Shown here: positions 44,403 through 53,786 of the stretch, in pieces | Layout of the letters: the number at the start of each line of letters is the position of its first letter | Position numbering within the stretch: position 1 is the first letter of the stretch | DNA from: Enhydrobacter sp. | Lineage (GTDB): Bacteria; Pseudomonadota; Alphaproteobacteria; Reyranellales; Reyranellaceae | Assembly (NCBI RefSeq): GCF_030246845.1 | Contig: NZ_CP126889.1 | Span: forward strand, 434,001-498,000 | Reading direction: 5' to 3' | DNA: 64,000 bases | Made by a program: the position numbers and the translations under genes | Notes under the pieces: generated by a model | Told to the model about the DNA's origin: nothing | Seen by the model: the letters and a program-made list of their open reading frames with translations, nothing else | Databases searched by the model: none

Positions 44403-44756
44403 CTAGTCATGAAAGCCCACGACATGCGGGTGAAGCTCCGAAGTGAAGCGATTAAGTTCTTCAGCGAGAGCTCGACTTGGCTGCCCAAAGATCCAGAACG
44501 AGCGTCGATTTACCATTTGCTCGTAACGTGGACCGAATGCCTCCCGGAAACTTCCGAGGTGATGAAGCGCGGCCTCCGAACTCTCATACCGCTCAAGTAT
44601 ACGACATTTCCGTCGGTCGCCGGTAAAAAAGCGCTCGTAGGATAGACAGCCGGGCTCACTATGCGCAGCATTGATCATTTCGAGCGTCAGCGCATAAAAT
44701 GCATCGACTTGGTCCGGCAAGATGTCGAGATCGACAATCCACCCGACCTCGTTCAT
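44403..44756 (-). CDS. ABM-domain quinol monooxygenase-like protein
   Basis: A 117-residue antibiotic-biosynthesis-monooxygenase fold: MNEVGWIVDLDILPDQVDAF, EMINAAHSEPGCLSYERFFT, ILERYESSEAALHHLGSFRE. These small cofactor-free dimers oxidise quinols or polyketide-like aromatics. It stands alone between the HxlR and LysR genes; the 228-bp stretch 44175-44402 has no gene. Confidence 0.85.
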   Translation of the reverse strand: MNEVGWIVDLDILPDQVDAFYALTLEMINAAHSEPGCLSYERFFTGDRRKCRILERYESSEAALHHLGSFREAFGPRYEQMVNRRSFWIFGQPSRALAEELNRFTSELHPHVVGFHD

Positions 44757-44911
44757 TTTCAGCCCCGCAATTCATCGATGCCAGGGTGGCGCTCCGCCGA
44801 CGCGGTCCTCATGCACGATCGAGAATCACGCCGGTCCATGAAGAGCACCCGCTTGCAGATACCGCCAAGGTACACCATAAAGGACTGTGCATAAAATCGA
44901 TTGCAGTCACT

Positions 44912-45946
44912 ATGCCCATCGACCACGCTAATCTCTCCAGGCTCGACCTAAACCTGCTCGTGGCGTTTGACGCCCTCATAGCGGAACGGCACGTCACGCG
45001 CGCAGCACAGCGAGTCGGCCTTGGCCAATCCGCGATGAGCCACAACTTGCGTCGCTTACGTGACCTCTTCGGTGACGAGTTGCTGACTCGATCGGGGAGC
45101 GAAATGATACCCACGCCTCGCGCTGCTCAGTTGGCCGATCGAGTTCGAGCCTTGCTAGCCCAGTTGCAGTCATCCGTACTTTCCGCAACGATTTTCGATC
45201 CGCGCCTGTCTGATCGGCACTTTGCGATCGGTATGTCACCGAGCCTTGAGATCTCGATCGGGCCAACGCTCCTCGCCAGCATCAATCGGGAAGCGCCGAA
45301 CGTCAGCCTATCGCTCCACAGCGAAGCGCCAGAGGTTATGCTGCGAGCTCTCGATGAGGGGCAACTGGACCTCGCAATAGGTGCTTTCACAGAGGGCGAG
45401 GTCCATCATAAGCGTCGGCTCCTTCGGGAGGCGGAGGGTTACCTGTGCCTGTTCGATGCTGAGCGCGTCGGCTTGCGGGCGCCGCTCTCACCCGAAGACT
45501 TTTGCCGGCTTCCCCAGGTTACTGTGCTCTCGACCGACAGCGTCTCGCAATTGCTCGATCAGAGCTTACAGGCTTTGGGCATCAGCCGCCGCGTGATTTA
45601 CCGTACGCCGCACGTGATGGCCCTTCCGTTTTTACTACGCGAGACCGGCGCAATCGCTATCCTTTGCTACCGAACGGCGATGATCTGTGCGAGGACATTT
45701 GGCTTGGCGACGAGCCCCATTCCGTTTCCTTTGCCACCACAACACGTCGCGGCTGTCTGGCACACCTCGAACGACCAAGAGCCTGGGCACAAATGGCTAC
45801 GGCAAAAGTTGCTGACTACAGCGGTGGTGCTGAAGAGCCAGGAGGAAGACGGCGGGACTGCACCGCATCGCTCAGCCCAGCCGGTGGGACGAACGCCGCC
45901 GCCAGTAGTGCCTCTTCGGGTAGAGTCGTTGAAGGGCTCGCATTGA
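44912..45946 (+). CDS. LysR-family regulator (NodD/NahR-like)
   Basis: A 344-residue LysR protein beginning MPIDHANLSRLDLNLLVAFD with HTH ERHVTRAAQRVGLGQSAMSH. The Leu-Asn-Leu-Leu N-terminus and the LTRSGSEMIPTPRA linker are typical of the NodD/NahR/SyrM group, which senses aromatic compounds. The C-terminal 45 residues are Pro-rich and unlike the family, possibly a read-through tail. It is divergent from the ABM gene. Confidence 0.86.
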   Translation: MPIDHANLSRLDLNLLVAFDALIAERHVTRAAQRVGLGQSAMSHNLRRLRDLFGDELLTRSGSEMIPTPRAAQLADRVRALLAQLQSSVLSATIFDPRLSDRHFAIGMSPSLEISIGPTLLASINREAPNVSLSLHSEAPEVMLRALDEGQLDLAIGAFTEGEVHHKRRLLREAEGYLCLFDAERVGLRAPLSPEDFCRLPQVTVLSTDSVSQLLDQSLQALGISRRVIYRTPHVMALPFLLRETGAIAILCYRTAMICARTFGLATSPIPFPLPPQHVAAVWHTSNDQEPGHKWLRQKLLTTAVVLKSQEEDGGTAPHRSAQPVGRTPPPVVPLRVESLKGSH

Positions 45947-46465
45947 GCCAGCCCCGCCTAGCTCACGCCGGTGCCGTGTCACGCTCCGCGGCCAACGAAG
46001 CCAGCTCTCGAGCAAACCGCGGCGGGCACTCTCTTGGCGAAAGGCCCGTCTACGCTTGAATGATTGCCGAAACGTGCTGGTATCGCCGTAGCCAACGCGC
46101 TAACTCACCGTCTCAAGATTGTATTGTAGCGGCCGGACTCCAGCAAGCGCATGGCATCGTCGTGGCCTGGCGATTCAGACGCCACGGCGCCCGCGTTATA
46201 CGACAACCAAGTAATAGAGCGTGTAGCCGTCGACCAGTCTGCCTGGGAATCCCCCCGCGAGCCCAATCGAACAGGGTTTCTGATATCGACCACCGACAGG
46301 CATCAAATCGAGCGTCATGACACCTACCAGGGATTCAAACGATACTCCTTACCTATGTAAGCGCTAGAAGATTACTGCCGCCCATCCGGCGGTTAGTGAC
46401 AGGAGGGAGCAGTTCATCTTCGGGCAAAGGTCTCTCCACCTCATCCGTTGCAGACACCGGCAACG
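45947..46465. other. Gene-free stretch
   Basis: About 520 bp between the LysR stop and the convergent cysE stop. Short open frames exist on both strands, but none has family-like sequence or a good ribosome site. I see no RNA gene or clear repeat. It may be debris from an earlier insertion. Confidence 0.5.
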
Positions 46466-47305
46466 TCAAATACTTTGGTCCATCGATATAGCAGGCGCCG
46501 CTGCCGCGTTATGGATGCGCACAATCTGCGCAGGCACGCCAGCGACGGTGCAGTGCGGCGGGACAGATTTCAAGACCACGCTCCCGGCAGCAACTTTGGA
46601 AAATTCTCCGATCTCGATGTTGCCAATGACCTTTGCACCGGCGCCAATCATTACGCCCTGCCGGACCTTGGGGTGACGATCGCCACCAGTCTTTCCGGTT
46701 CCGCCCAAGGTGACATTTTGCAGAATTGAGACGTCGCTTTCGACAACTGCCGTCTCGCCGATAACTATCCCCGATCCGTGATCAAGCATAATACCAAGAC
46801 CTATTCGCGCTGCCGGATGAATATCCGGTCCCAAGACAAGTGACGCCCGGTTTGATATCCACGAGGCGAGCTCCGTTCGCTCGTCTAGCCAGAGTCGATG
46901 GGCGATGCGATGGGCTTGTAATGCCTGAAAGCCTTTGAAGTTTATGAGGGCATGAAGGTATGTTTCACACGCTGGATCGCGGGTCCGAACCGCCTCAAGG
47001 TCACGCGCGGCACATATCGCTATTGTCGGGTTTCCCGACACGATCTCCGCAAACAGGTCCGCCAAATCCGCGGCCCTGACGCCCGGAGCCTGCAGCAGAT
47101 CGGCCAACCTGATGGCCAGCGCCTGTTGCAGCGTACCGCCTTTGCAAACGAGCCGTGAAACCAGATTTCGAAGCAAGGGCTCCTTTTCAATGAGCTCAGC
47201 GGCCTCAACCTGAATAGTGTCCCAGGGCGAAACCTCGGGAGGCTCAACGCATATTCTTTCTTGGCTTTCCAACGCTAGAGTCCTTCGAAAAAAGCCATCA
47301 AGCAA
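46466..47305 (-). CDS. cysE: Serine O-acetyltransferase
   Basis: A 279-residue CysE that makes O-acetylserine for cysteine synthesis. N-terminal helical domain: SPWDTIQVEAAELIEKEPLL. Active-site and left-handed beta-helix hexapeptides: DIHPAARIGLGIMLDHGSGI, VIGETAVVESDVSILQNVTL, GGTGKTGGDRHPKVRQGVMI. Catalytic His/Asp are in DIHPAA and LDHGSG. The start is a TTG at 47305, with no strong ribosome site. An island copy of cysE beside catabolic genes may serve thiol supply. Confidence 0.9.
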   Translation of the reverse strand: MLDGFFRRTLALESQERICVEPPEVSPWDTIQVEAAELIEKEPLLRNLVSRLVCKGGTLQQALAIRLADLLQAPGVRAADLADLFAEIVSGNPTIAICAARDLEAVRTRDPACETYLHALINFKGFQALQAHRIAHRLWLDERTELASWISNRASLVLGPDIHPAARIGLGIMLDHGSGIVIGETAVVESDVSILQNVTLGGTGKTGGDRHPKVRQGVMIGAGAKVIGNIEIGEFSKVAAGSVVLKSVPPHCTVAGVPAQIVRIHNAAAAPAISMDQSI

Positions 47306-47344
47306 ATTGGTGAATCCTCTTGCGCTCTCTGCGCAGCACTTTTC

Positions 47345-47848
47345 TCACCAGGGGCTGCCGTTCTTGCGGACAAACCGGTACTTTCCGTCTGGAGCCATTT
47401 CCGCACGCAAATCATCGTCTGGATATGTCACCTCGTCACCAGGTGTTCGATCCCCCACCTCGATGTAAAGTACGTCACAGCCCGTCTCATTACGGAGATA
47501 ATGAGCGGTACCTCCGGCCGCAAAGCCCGCGCACATGCCTGGGCGTAGCTTCGCCTCCCCCTCGTCCGTTACGAGCGTAGGCTCACCCTCCAACACATAA
47601 ATGAACTCGTCCTGGCGGCTGTGGCGGTGGCGCAGCGCAGATGAAGCTCCTGGCGATAGTCGTGTAAGATTCACGCCAAAATTGGTAAGACCAAACAGAT
47701 CACCGAGCGGCCGCTTTTCGCGCCCAGCCATGCGCAAGGCAAACTGTTCAGGATAGTTGGATGGTCTTGTTCGCGGCGCGGCCAGCGCCGCCTCAACCGC
47801 AACGGCGGCGGCTTGGCCCGCCCCCTGCACCGTCTGGGTTTTCTCCAT
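47345..47848 (-). CDS. Cupin-domain protein
   Basis: A 167-residue cupin: FGVNLTRLSPGASSALRHRH and SRQDEFIYVLEGEPTLVTDE carry motif 1 (H-x-H...E), and RPGMCAGFAAGGTAHYLRNE carries motif 2 with its His. Such proteins frequently bind a divalent metal and act on sugars or oxygenated acids, or serve as sensors. The start region overlaps the end of the GNAT gene, suggesting an operon GNAT-cupin. An alternative ATG lies at 47860. Confidence 0.85.
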   Translation of the reverse strand: MEKTQTVQGAGQAAAVAVEAALAAPRTRPSNYPEQFALRMAGREKRPLGDLFGLTNFGVNLTRLSPGASSALRHRHSRQDEFIYVLEGEPTLVTDEGEAKLRPGMCAGFAAGGTAHYLRNETGCDVLYIEVGDRTPGDEVTYPDDDLRAEMAPDGKYRFVRKNGSPW

Positions 47849-48386
47849 TGCGTATCTCATTCGCTAAGGTCTTTTCGAAGTGAAATCTGCGGAGGCCGCC
47901 GCCCACTGTCTTGTGCGTTGCTTCGCCCGCACTTTCTTCCCTTATCAAACGATAGCCAGCCCGACGGTAAAGAGAGACCGCTGCAGGCTGTAATTCCGAT
48001 GTACTAAGAACGAGCCGATGCAAGCCTGCGAGGACGCAAAGTCGTTCAGCCTCCGCAAGTAGTGTCCGACCGACACCGCGACGCCTACACTCAGGAGCCA
48101 CATACATCCGGCGCAGCTCGGAGCTATCGTCACCAGCGGGCTCGAGTCCAAAAAAGCCGATCAGCGCACCGGAAGGATCCTCTGCGACCCAGAACCCGCG
48201 GCCTGGGCTCGACCCGTAATAATCAGGAATTCGATTGATCTCATCCCGTAGTGCGATGGTGATGTATTGTTCGAAGCGCTCGCGAAGCCCAGGCGGAGCG
48301 AGTTCACGATTCACTCTCTCGAACAGCGTCCGCACAGCTGATGCGTCGTCACCTCTAAACGCACGGATGAGCAAATCGGCTTCCAT
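47793..48386 (-). CDS. GNAT-family N-acetyltransferase
   Basis: A 197-residue acetyltransferase starting MEADLLIRAFRGDDASAVRT. The acetyl-CoA loop is RRMYVAPECRRRGVGRTLLA, followed by LVLSTSELQPAAVSLYRRAG. It starts four bases after the enoyl-CoA hydratase stop and overlaps the cupin gene by 56 bp, so the three genes form one transcript. The acetyl acceptor is unknown. A further 20 residues past FEKTL are probably a late stop rather than a domain. Confidence 0.85.
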   Translation of the reverse strand: MEADLLIRAFRGDDASAVRTLFERVNRELAPPGLRERFEQYITIALRDEINRIPDYYGSSPGRGFWVAEDPSGALIGFFGLEPAGDDSSELRRMYVAPECRRRGVGRTLLAEAERLCVLAGLHRLVLSTSELQPAAVSLYRRAGYRLIREESAGEATHKTVGGGLRRFHFEKTLANEIRNGENPDGAGGGPSRRRCG

Positions 48387-48390
48387 TGTT

Positions 48391-49218
48391 TTAGACGCCG
48401 CGGAAGGTCGGTTGGCGCTTTTCGACGAAAGCAGCAACACCCTCTCGTGCATCGACCGTAGGCACGATACGGGCAAAGGCGGCTTCCTCAATGGCGAGAC
48501 CATCATCAATCGAGCTATCCATACCGCGATGAACCGCTGCCAGTGCAGCAGCGACCGTCAGGGGCGGCTTGGCAGCCAAATCCTCCGCCAGCGCCATTGT
48601 TTTTGAGATCAGTTCGGCATCCGTTACCACTCTGTTTACGAGCCCGAGCCGAGCCGCCTCGTTCGCGTCGAAGACACGACCGGTCAAGATCAGTTCGATC
48701 GCGGCTTTGCGTCCGACGTTGCGTGGCAAACGTTGCGTACCGCCAAAAGTGGGAATGATTCCGATGTTAATCTCCGCCTTTGAAAAGGTCGCCGTCTCCG
48801 CGGCGAGCGCAACGTGAGTTGCCTCGATCAGTTCGCAACCTCCGCCAAACGCAATGCCATTTACGGCGCCAATAATGGGCTTCGGGAAGCTCTCTACGCG
48901 GCGCGTCATCTGATGACCGGGTCTCATAAAATGAACCACGGCTTCCGGAGCCCCGGCTTCGATGTGCCGCTGAAACGCCGCAATGTCAGCGCCCGCGCTG
49001 AAGGCACGTCCGGCGCCCGTAATTACGACCGCCCGAAGACGCCGATCGAGCTCAATTTCATCCAGAGCGGCCATCAAGGCCGCAATCATCTCGTTACTTA
49101 GCGCGTTCAGTTTTCGCGGGCGATTTAAGGTCAGCATCGCCACAGGACCGCGATCTTCGCGTAGCACTTGCGGCGCGGTGCCGCTGTCCATTTCTCTAGT
49201 ATCCACCATTTCCTCCAT
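48391..49218 (-). CDS. Enoyl-CoA hydratase/isomerase family protein
   Basis: A 275-residue crotonase: RPRKLNALSNEMIAALMAAL, GAGRAFSAGADIAAFQRHIE, GIAFGGGCELIEATHVALAA and FSKAEINIGIIPTFGGTQRL. Both catalytic Glu positions (CEL and KAEI) are kept. It is the second crotonase in the island and differs clearly from that at 39134, so it is not a recent duplicate. It heads the hydratase-GNAT-cupin operon. Confidence 0.9.
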   Translation of the reverse strand: MEEMVDTREMDSGTAPQVLREDRGPVAMLTLNRPRKLNALSNEMIAALMAALDEIELDRRLRAVVITGAGRAFSAGADIAAFQRHIEAGAPEAVVHFMRPGHQMTRRVESFPKPIIGAVNGIAFGGGCELIEATHVALAAETATFSKAEINIGIIPTFGGTQRLPRNVGRKAAIELILTGRVFDANEAARLGLVNRVVTDAELISKTMALAEDLAAKPPLTVAAALAAVHRGMDSSIDDGLAIEEAAFARIVPTVDAREGVAAFVEKRQPTFRGV

Positions 49219-49498
49219 GTCAGGACAAAGCCGGGCCTGCGGCTTAGAAACCAGAGCTGTCGCCCCCGGGGCCGACCTAGCAGGCTCGGGCAGCCCGTTG
49301 TCTCAGACGCCCTTGGCACTCCGGCTCAGGGTCACCTTAATTGAGGCCAAGCTGCCAATGAAATCGACGCTATTCACGTCCCGCATTGATGCTAGTAATT
49401 TCCATCCTCACTGCCACAGTTTAAGTCGATTTGCCGGAACCGTAACGCAGTCATTCCTGACTAAGTAATTAGAGCGCCACGTAATGCATTGACTCAAC

Positions 49499-50077
49499 TC
49501 ATTCGCCGCCAAGAAGCGTATCAATGAATGTTGCTGCCGTTTCCTTCAGGTGTTTGCGGCTGTATCCAGCGCGTTCCATCACCGCTATACCTCTTGTGAA
49601 TGTTACAACTACCCGCGCAATTCGATCCGCATCAATCACCGACGATTTATGGGGGTCCGAACCGATTGCCTTGGCGATAAGCCGTTCAAGTCGGTTAAGC
49701 AAACTTTGCACGCGCCGGCGCACAGCTCTGCTCGAAATAGAAGCGTCGAGGGCGGTCCGCGTCGTAAGGCATCCTCGCGCAGGAGAACCGGCCGTCATAT
49801 TCGCGATAATTAAGTCGAAAAACGATCGCAACGCTACTGCAGCGTCGCCGCGGGCCAAGGCGTTGTCGACGGCTTGCAGGAATTGCTCGGCGTATTGGTC
49901 GAACGCGCGCAGGAAAATCGCTTCTTTGTCACCGTACGCGTTGTAGAGGCTGCCACGCTGGACACCTGTCGCCGTGGCAAGGTCCTGCATTGTCGCGTCG
50001 TGGAGACCTTTCCGCCAGAACACATCAAGCGCGATCGCGATTACCTGACTTTCGTCAAACTGGCGCGTGCCCGCCAT
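49499..50077 (-). CDS. TetR-family regulator
   Basis: A 192-residue regulator: ALDVFWRKGLHDATMQDLAT and TGVQRGSLYNAYGDKEAIFL form the HTH. The C-terminal domain carries the TetR_C form with ARGCLTTRTALDAS, as in AcuR/YcdC-like proteins. Two direct copies of TTGACATTCT(C/T)GTCAA begin 25 bp upstream. It likely represses itself and possibly the plus-strand genes beyond the operator. The 280 bp between its stop and the hydratase start have no gene. Confidence 0.88.
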   Translation of the reverse strand: MAGTRQFDESQVIAIALDVFWRKGLHDATMQDLATATGVQRGSLYNAYGDKEAIFLRAFDQYAEQFLQAVDNALARGDAAVALRSFFDLIIANMTAGSPARGCLTTRTALDASISSRAVRRRVQSLLNRLERLIAKAIGSDPHKSSVIDADRIARVVVTFTRGIAVMERAGYSRKHLKETAATFIDTLLGGE

Positions 50078-50101
50078 CCTATCCGCCCCGTTGATCCATC
50101 C

Positions 50102-50135
50102 TTGACATTCTCGTCAACTTTGACATTCTTGTCAA
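50102..50135. promoter_or_regulatory. Tandem TetR operators
   Basis: TTGACATTCTCGTCAA (50102-50117) and TTGACATTCTTGTCAA (50120-50135) differ at one position, and each is an inverted repeat (TTGAC...GTCAA). Their centres are 18 bp apart. They lie between tetR and the divergent DUF1127 gene. The TTGACA text could also be a -35 box. Confidence 0.65.
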
Positions 50136-50161
50136 GAATGGCTTTAGGCGATACGTCAGCT

Positions 50162-50464
50162 ATGCCCCGTCACTTGGCTGGTTCCAAACGCGTATTGAAA
50201 GGGATGACGCCAGCCGGCGCCTGCGTTCGTCTCGGCGTTATCGTGACTCGGTTATTCAACTCCACAGAGGCAGGACTTGATGGGCGATACCGAGGAATAG
50301 GCCCATTGATCACGCAACTCCGCGCTCGAGCGACGTCTCGGATCCGGCGATGGCGCGAAGCTCAGCAGAGCTGGGAAGCGCTCCGCCACCTGGATGATCG
50401 TCAATTAAAGGAATTTGGAATTCATTCCCGGCCGCCGGACTTATTCAAAAATAAATTTCCCTGA
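50162..50464 (+). CDS. DUF1127 (YjiS-like) small protein
   Basis: From ATG 50162 a 100-residue basic protein. The C-terminal 45 residues match DUF1127: RIRRWREAQQSWEALRHLDD and RQLKEFGIHSRPPD. The N-terminal half is unassigned. DUF1127 proteins are small Arg-rich factors, some affecting RNA turnover or phosphate/carbon metabolism. The start is uncertain; an ATG at 50138 abuts the operator. Confidence 0.68.
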   Translation: MPRHLAGSKRVLKGMTPAGACVRLGVIVTRLFNSTEAGLDGRYRGIGPLITQLRARATSRIRRWREAQQSWEALRHLDDRQLKEFGIHSRPPDLFKNKFP

Positions 50465-51372
50465 GCGATCAGTCCAGCAGTGATGAACTTGCGACCGATA
50501 AATTCTTACTAAACACCCACCGATGACCCAGTGCCATTTCGATACAGCCTGGTTCTGTGGCGCTTACAATGACAGTAGGATTTATATCAAGGTGAACGGC
50601 AGAAGAAGTGAGCTTTGGAAGGAAGTTATCATCGCGCTTGAACTATCTGCCGGTGCAGCAGTCGCGCTGGGATTCTCTCGGTTTGCTTACGCCTTGCTAC
50701 TGCCACCGATGCGGGAGGATCTAGGATGGTCTTACGTTGAAGCTGGCGCTCTGAACACGGCGAACGGAGCTGGCTACATCGTAGGCGCGCTCGTCACGGC
50801 ATGGATTGCCAGAAAGTGGGGTACAGCACGCGTCTTTCTCGCGGGCTTCTCCGTCAGTGTCTTGATTCTCTTGTTGACGGCGACGGCGACTCGTTTCTCT
50901 ACCCTCTTCGTTTTGCGAATTGTCGGTGGCGCCTCCACTGCGCTCACATTCATTTTGGGTGCGGGATTGGCTGCTGCAATCTGTCCCATGCAGAGTCCGC
51001 GTCGGCGTGGCACCCTCGTCGGTCTCTATGTTGCTGGAGCAAGCATTGGCATCCTGTTAGCTGGCGCGGCGATCCCGATTATCTTGCAAGGTGGCGTGCA
51101 GCGTTGGCCAGAGGGCTGGGTCGCCCTAGGCCTCATTGGTGCCGCGGCACTGCCGGCTGCTTGGGGGGCTGCGCGCAATGTCCCCGAACCAGTCGGTCGT
51201 AGCATTGCCGTGTTGGACATTTCCGAATTTCGACAACTAGCGCCAACATTTGTCGGCTACAGCCTCTTCGGCGCCGGTTACGTCGGCTACATGACGTTCA
51301 TCATCGCTTTGTTACAAAAGCAAGGCAGTAGCAACGGACAGGTAACTTTGTTCTGGTTCGTGCTGGGGCTAG

Positions 51373-53010
51373 CCCGGATTTCTCAAACCATCATCTCTGA
51401 CGTCATGATCGGCGGGCAGTCGAAGATGGTGGCCCGCGTGGATGCGGCGAAGAGGGAGCGGGCGTGAACGCGGGCGAGCGGCAACACGCCGCGGGCTGCG
51501 ACGCTATCTGGGCGAATGTGGCCTATGCGCTGTCTGGGTCGTCAGCGGGCGGCGGCAGCGAGTGAGATCCAGGCCTGCTTGAAGGAGCGCTGGTTGGGCC
51601 AGGCCGAGGCCATGGCGAGCCTGATGCGTCGCACGCTGATGGTGATCAGCGCCCCGATCTTGAGCAGCGCCAGGCGGATCGAGCCGCAGCTCGCCTGGGC
51701 GAAGCGGGTGTGCCTGAGCCCGATGCGGCGCAAGGCGCAGAGCAGCACATAAGCCATCGAGGCAAACCACAGGCGCAGCTGGTTGGCGCACATGGTGGCG
51801 GCCGAGGTACGGTCGGCGAACAGCTCGCCCTGGCACTCCTTGAGGCGGTTCTCCATGTCGCCGCGCGCGCAGTACAGCTTCTCGTAGATCGCCCGGGCCT
51901 TGCCGCCCTTCAGCGAGGTCACCACGAAGCGCGGGTTGGCCTCGCCGTGCGTCCATTCCGCCTTGGCGATGACCCGTCGCCTGCTGCTCCAGCTGTCGCG
52001 CGTCGACCACAGGAAGTCCTTGAAGCGGCGGGCCGGCCGACCGGTCCGCCGGCTTTCGGCCTGGGCGGCCGCCAACTCGGCCTCGATCTCGCCCGCCAGC
52101 CGAACGTTGCGCGCCAGGCCGAAGAGGTAGTCCACCCCGTTGGCCTCGCACCAGGCCATCAGCGACTCGCGAGCGAAGCCCGAATCGGCCCGCAGCAGGA
52201 TTTGCACCCGTGGCCAGTGTCGGCGGAGCTGCGCCACGATCCGCGCCACCTCCTCCGCCGCCCCCGCCGAGGCATCGATGTTGGAGCGTCGCAGCTTGGC
52301 CGCCAGCAGATGACGGCCGCAGAAGATGTAGAGCGGCAGGTAGCAATAGCCGTCGTAGTAGCCGTGGAAAAACCGCCCCTCCTGCTCACCGTGCAGCGGA
52401 TCGTCGGTGGCGTCCAGGTCGAGCACGATCTGCGACGGCGCCCGCTTGTGCGCCTCCACAAACACCGCCACGAACAGCCGCTCGATCGCCGCCGGGTCGT
52501 GGTCGATCTTGTGGTACAGCGAGCGCCCAGGCCCGCTCAGTTCCAGCCGGTTCAGCGTGCTCTTGCCGGCCACCGGCGCGCAGTCCCGGCGGCGCGCCGT
52601 GAGCTTGCCCGCCAGCACCGCAAACAGCCGATCGTGGCGCAGATGGTCGTGGTCGTTGAGGTCCTCGTAGCCCAGCGCCAGCCCGTACACCCGCTGCCCC
52701 ACCAGCGTCCGCACCGCGTGCTCGACCAGCGACGGGTCTCGAAAGTCCCTAAAGCAGCCGGCTAACCGATCGATCAGTCCGAGCGCCCGATCCGTCGCTC
52801 CCAGCAACAGCCCGCCGGCGTCCGGTGTGATCGACCCGCCGTCGAACGACGCAACCACCGCCCGCCTTTCAACAGGTGCAAATCCAAACAAATCCGCAAT
52901 ACACTCTGTCGGCATCGGAGCGGCTTCCTTTCTCGGATAAAGTCGTTGTCGCAAAACAACTTTCTCAGAGTCAGCCCTCCGATGCACCTCTCTCCTTTGA
53001 GATATCCGGG
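51373..53010. mobile_element. IS1380-family insertion sequence (1638 bp, complete)
   Basis: Terminal inverted repeats: the left end is CCCGGATTTCTCAAA and the right end, read inward, is CCCGGATATCTCAAA (one mismatch in 15). The flanking 4-bp duplication CTAG is at 51369-51372 and 53011-53014. Length, 4-bp target duplication and transposase all fit the IS1380 family. It is intact and may be mobile. Confidence 0.93.
51542..52915 (-). CDS. IS1380-family transposase
   Basis: A 457-residue DDE transposase starting MPTECIADLFGFAPVERRAV. Family blocks: ASFDGGSITPDAGGLLLGAT, YHKIDHDPAAIERLFVAVFV, the first Asp in SQIVLDLDATDDPLHGEQEG, LLRADSGFARESLMAWCEAN for the second, and CARGDMENRLKECQGELFAD for the Glu. 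The sequence looks uninterrupted. GC content is higher than in the surrounding island, indicating separate origin. Confidence 0.94.
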   Translation of the reverse strand: MPTECIADLFGFAPVERRAVVASFDGGSITPDAGGLLLGATDRALGLIDRLAGCFRDFRDPSLVEHAVRTLVGQRVYGLALGYEDLNDHDHLRHDRLFAVLAGKLTARRRDCAPVAGKSTLNRLELSGPGRSLYHKIDHDPAAIERLFVAVFVEAHKRAPSQIVLDLDATDDPLHGEQEGRFFHGYYDGYCYLPLYIFCGRHLLAAKLRRSNIDASAGAAEEVARIVAQLRRHWPRVQILLRADSGFARESLMAWCEANGVDYLFGLARNVRLAGEIEAELAAAQAESRRTGRPARRFKDFLWSTRDSWSSRRRVIAKAEWTHGEANPRFVVTSLKGGKARAIYEKLYCARGDMENRLKECQGELFADRTSAATMCANQLRLWFASMAYVLLCALRRIGLRHTRFAQASCGSIRLALLKIGALITISVRRIRLAMASAWPNQRSFKQAWISLAAAAR

Positions 53011-53786
53011 CTAGTTTCCACCGTATCGACGCTGCTATGGGGAAGGGCTCTGGGTGCCTGTCAAGCTGGTCGGGGGCCGGCCTTGGTGTTCGCAGCTACG
53101 ATGCTCGGCGCTCTACCTGTTCTGCTTCACCCTGGCCCGACTGCAATGTTCTTGTCTGCACTCCTTTTCGGAGGCAGCTTCTTAGCAGGCCCAACGTCGA
53201 TCACGATCGTTGCACAGCGCCAATTGCCGGCTTCGTCCTGGACCGCGGCGATTTCCCTTCTCACAGTCGGCTTTGCCTTGGGGCAGGCTGCGGGTCCGGC
53301 TCTAGCAGGAGCGATTTCCGACGCTTTGGGAAGTGTCGCCGCAGGCTTTTGGGTCTCACCAGCTCTCCTTGGCATCGCGGCCTGCGTGAACTTGCTGCAA
53401 CGTCCCGCTCGGGCAAGCAGTATGTGACAACCAACCGCCGCTGGGCTTCGTTCAGGCCCCTACTCCGCGGACAGACCAAGCTTACCTTCGCCATCACAGC
53501 GAGCAGCAACTAGTCAGATATCGATAGACCATTATGTTAAACGGTCAGCGAAGTGTGCCAAGCAATAGGCGAGCCCCAAGGTCGCTCAGCGGAAGCTCGG
53601 ACTTTGCCGCTGAGGGGTCGTGCAGCCTACCGCGCTCTGCTGCACATACGGCGCCTGTGCTGCAATCAAAGTGCGCACCTTCTTTCGCGTGCGAGGCGCA
53701 GCCGTGACCGAGTTCCTTTGGATGTGCCGAAATCTGACATCGGGACATCCGCATTGCACCTTCGTTCCGGGCAGGCCAGATGGGCT

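Larger units (their letters stand above)
50523..53427 (+). pseudogene. MFS transporter (YbfB/YjiJ-like) interrupted by an IS1380-family element
   Basis: The left part (50523-51372) encodes helices 1-8: EVIIALELSAGAAVALGFSR, FAYALLLPPMREDLGWSYVE. The right part (53015-53427) encodes the last helices to LLQRPARASSM. Removing 51373-53010 and one CTAG copy rejoins the frame as FWFVLGLVSTVSTLLWGRAL, 420 codons in total, with no other lesion. The gene was therefore intact until a recent insertion. The YbfB group includes putative aromatic or sugar exporters; substrate unknown. Confidence 0.9.

Noticed and set aside
45947-46465. Short open frames between LysR and cysE
   Set aside because: No conserved pattern, no ribosome site, and codon use unlike neighbours.
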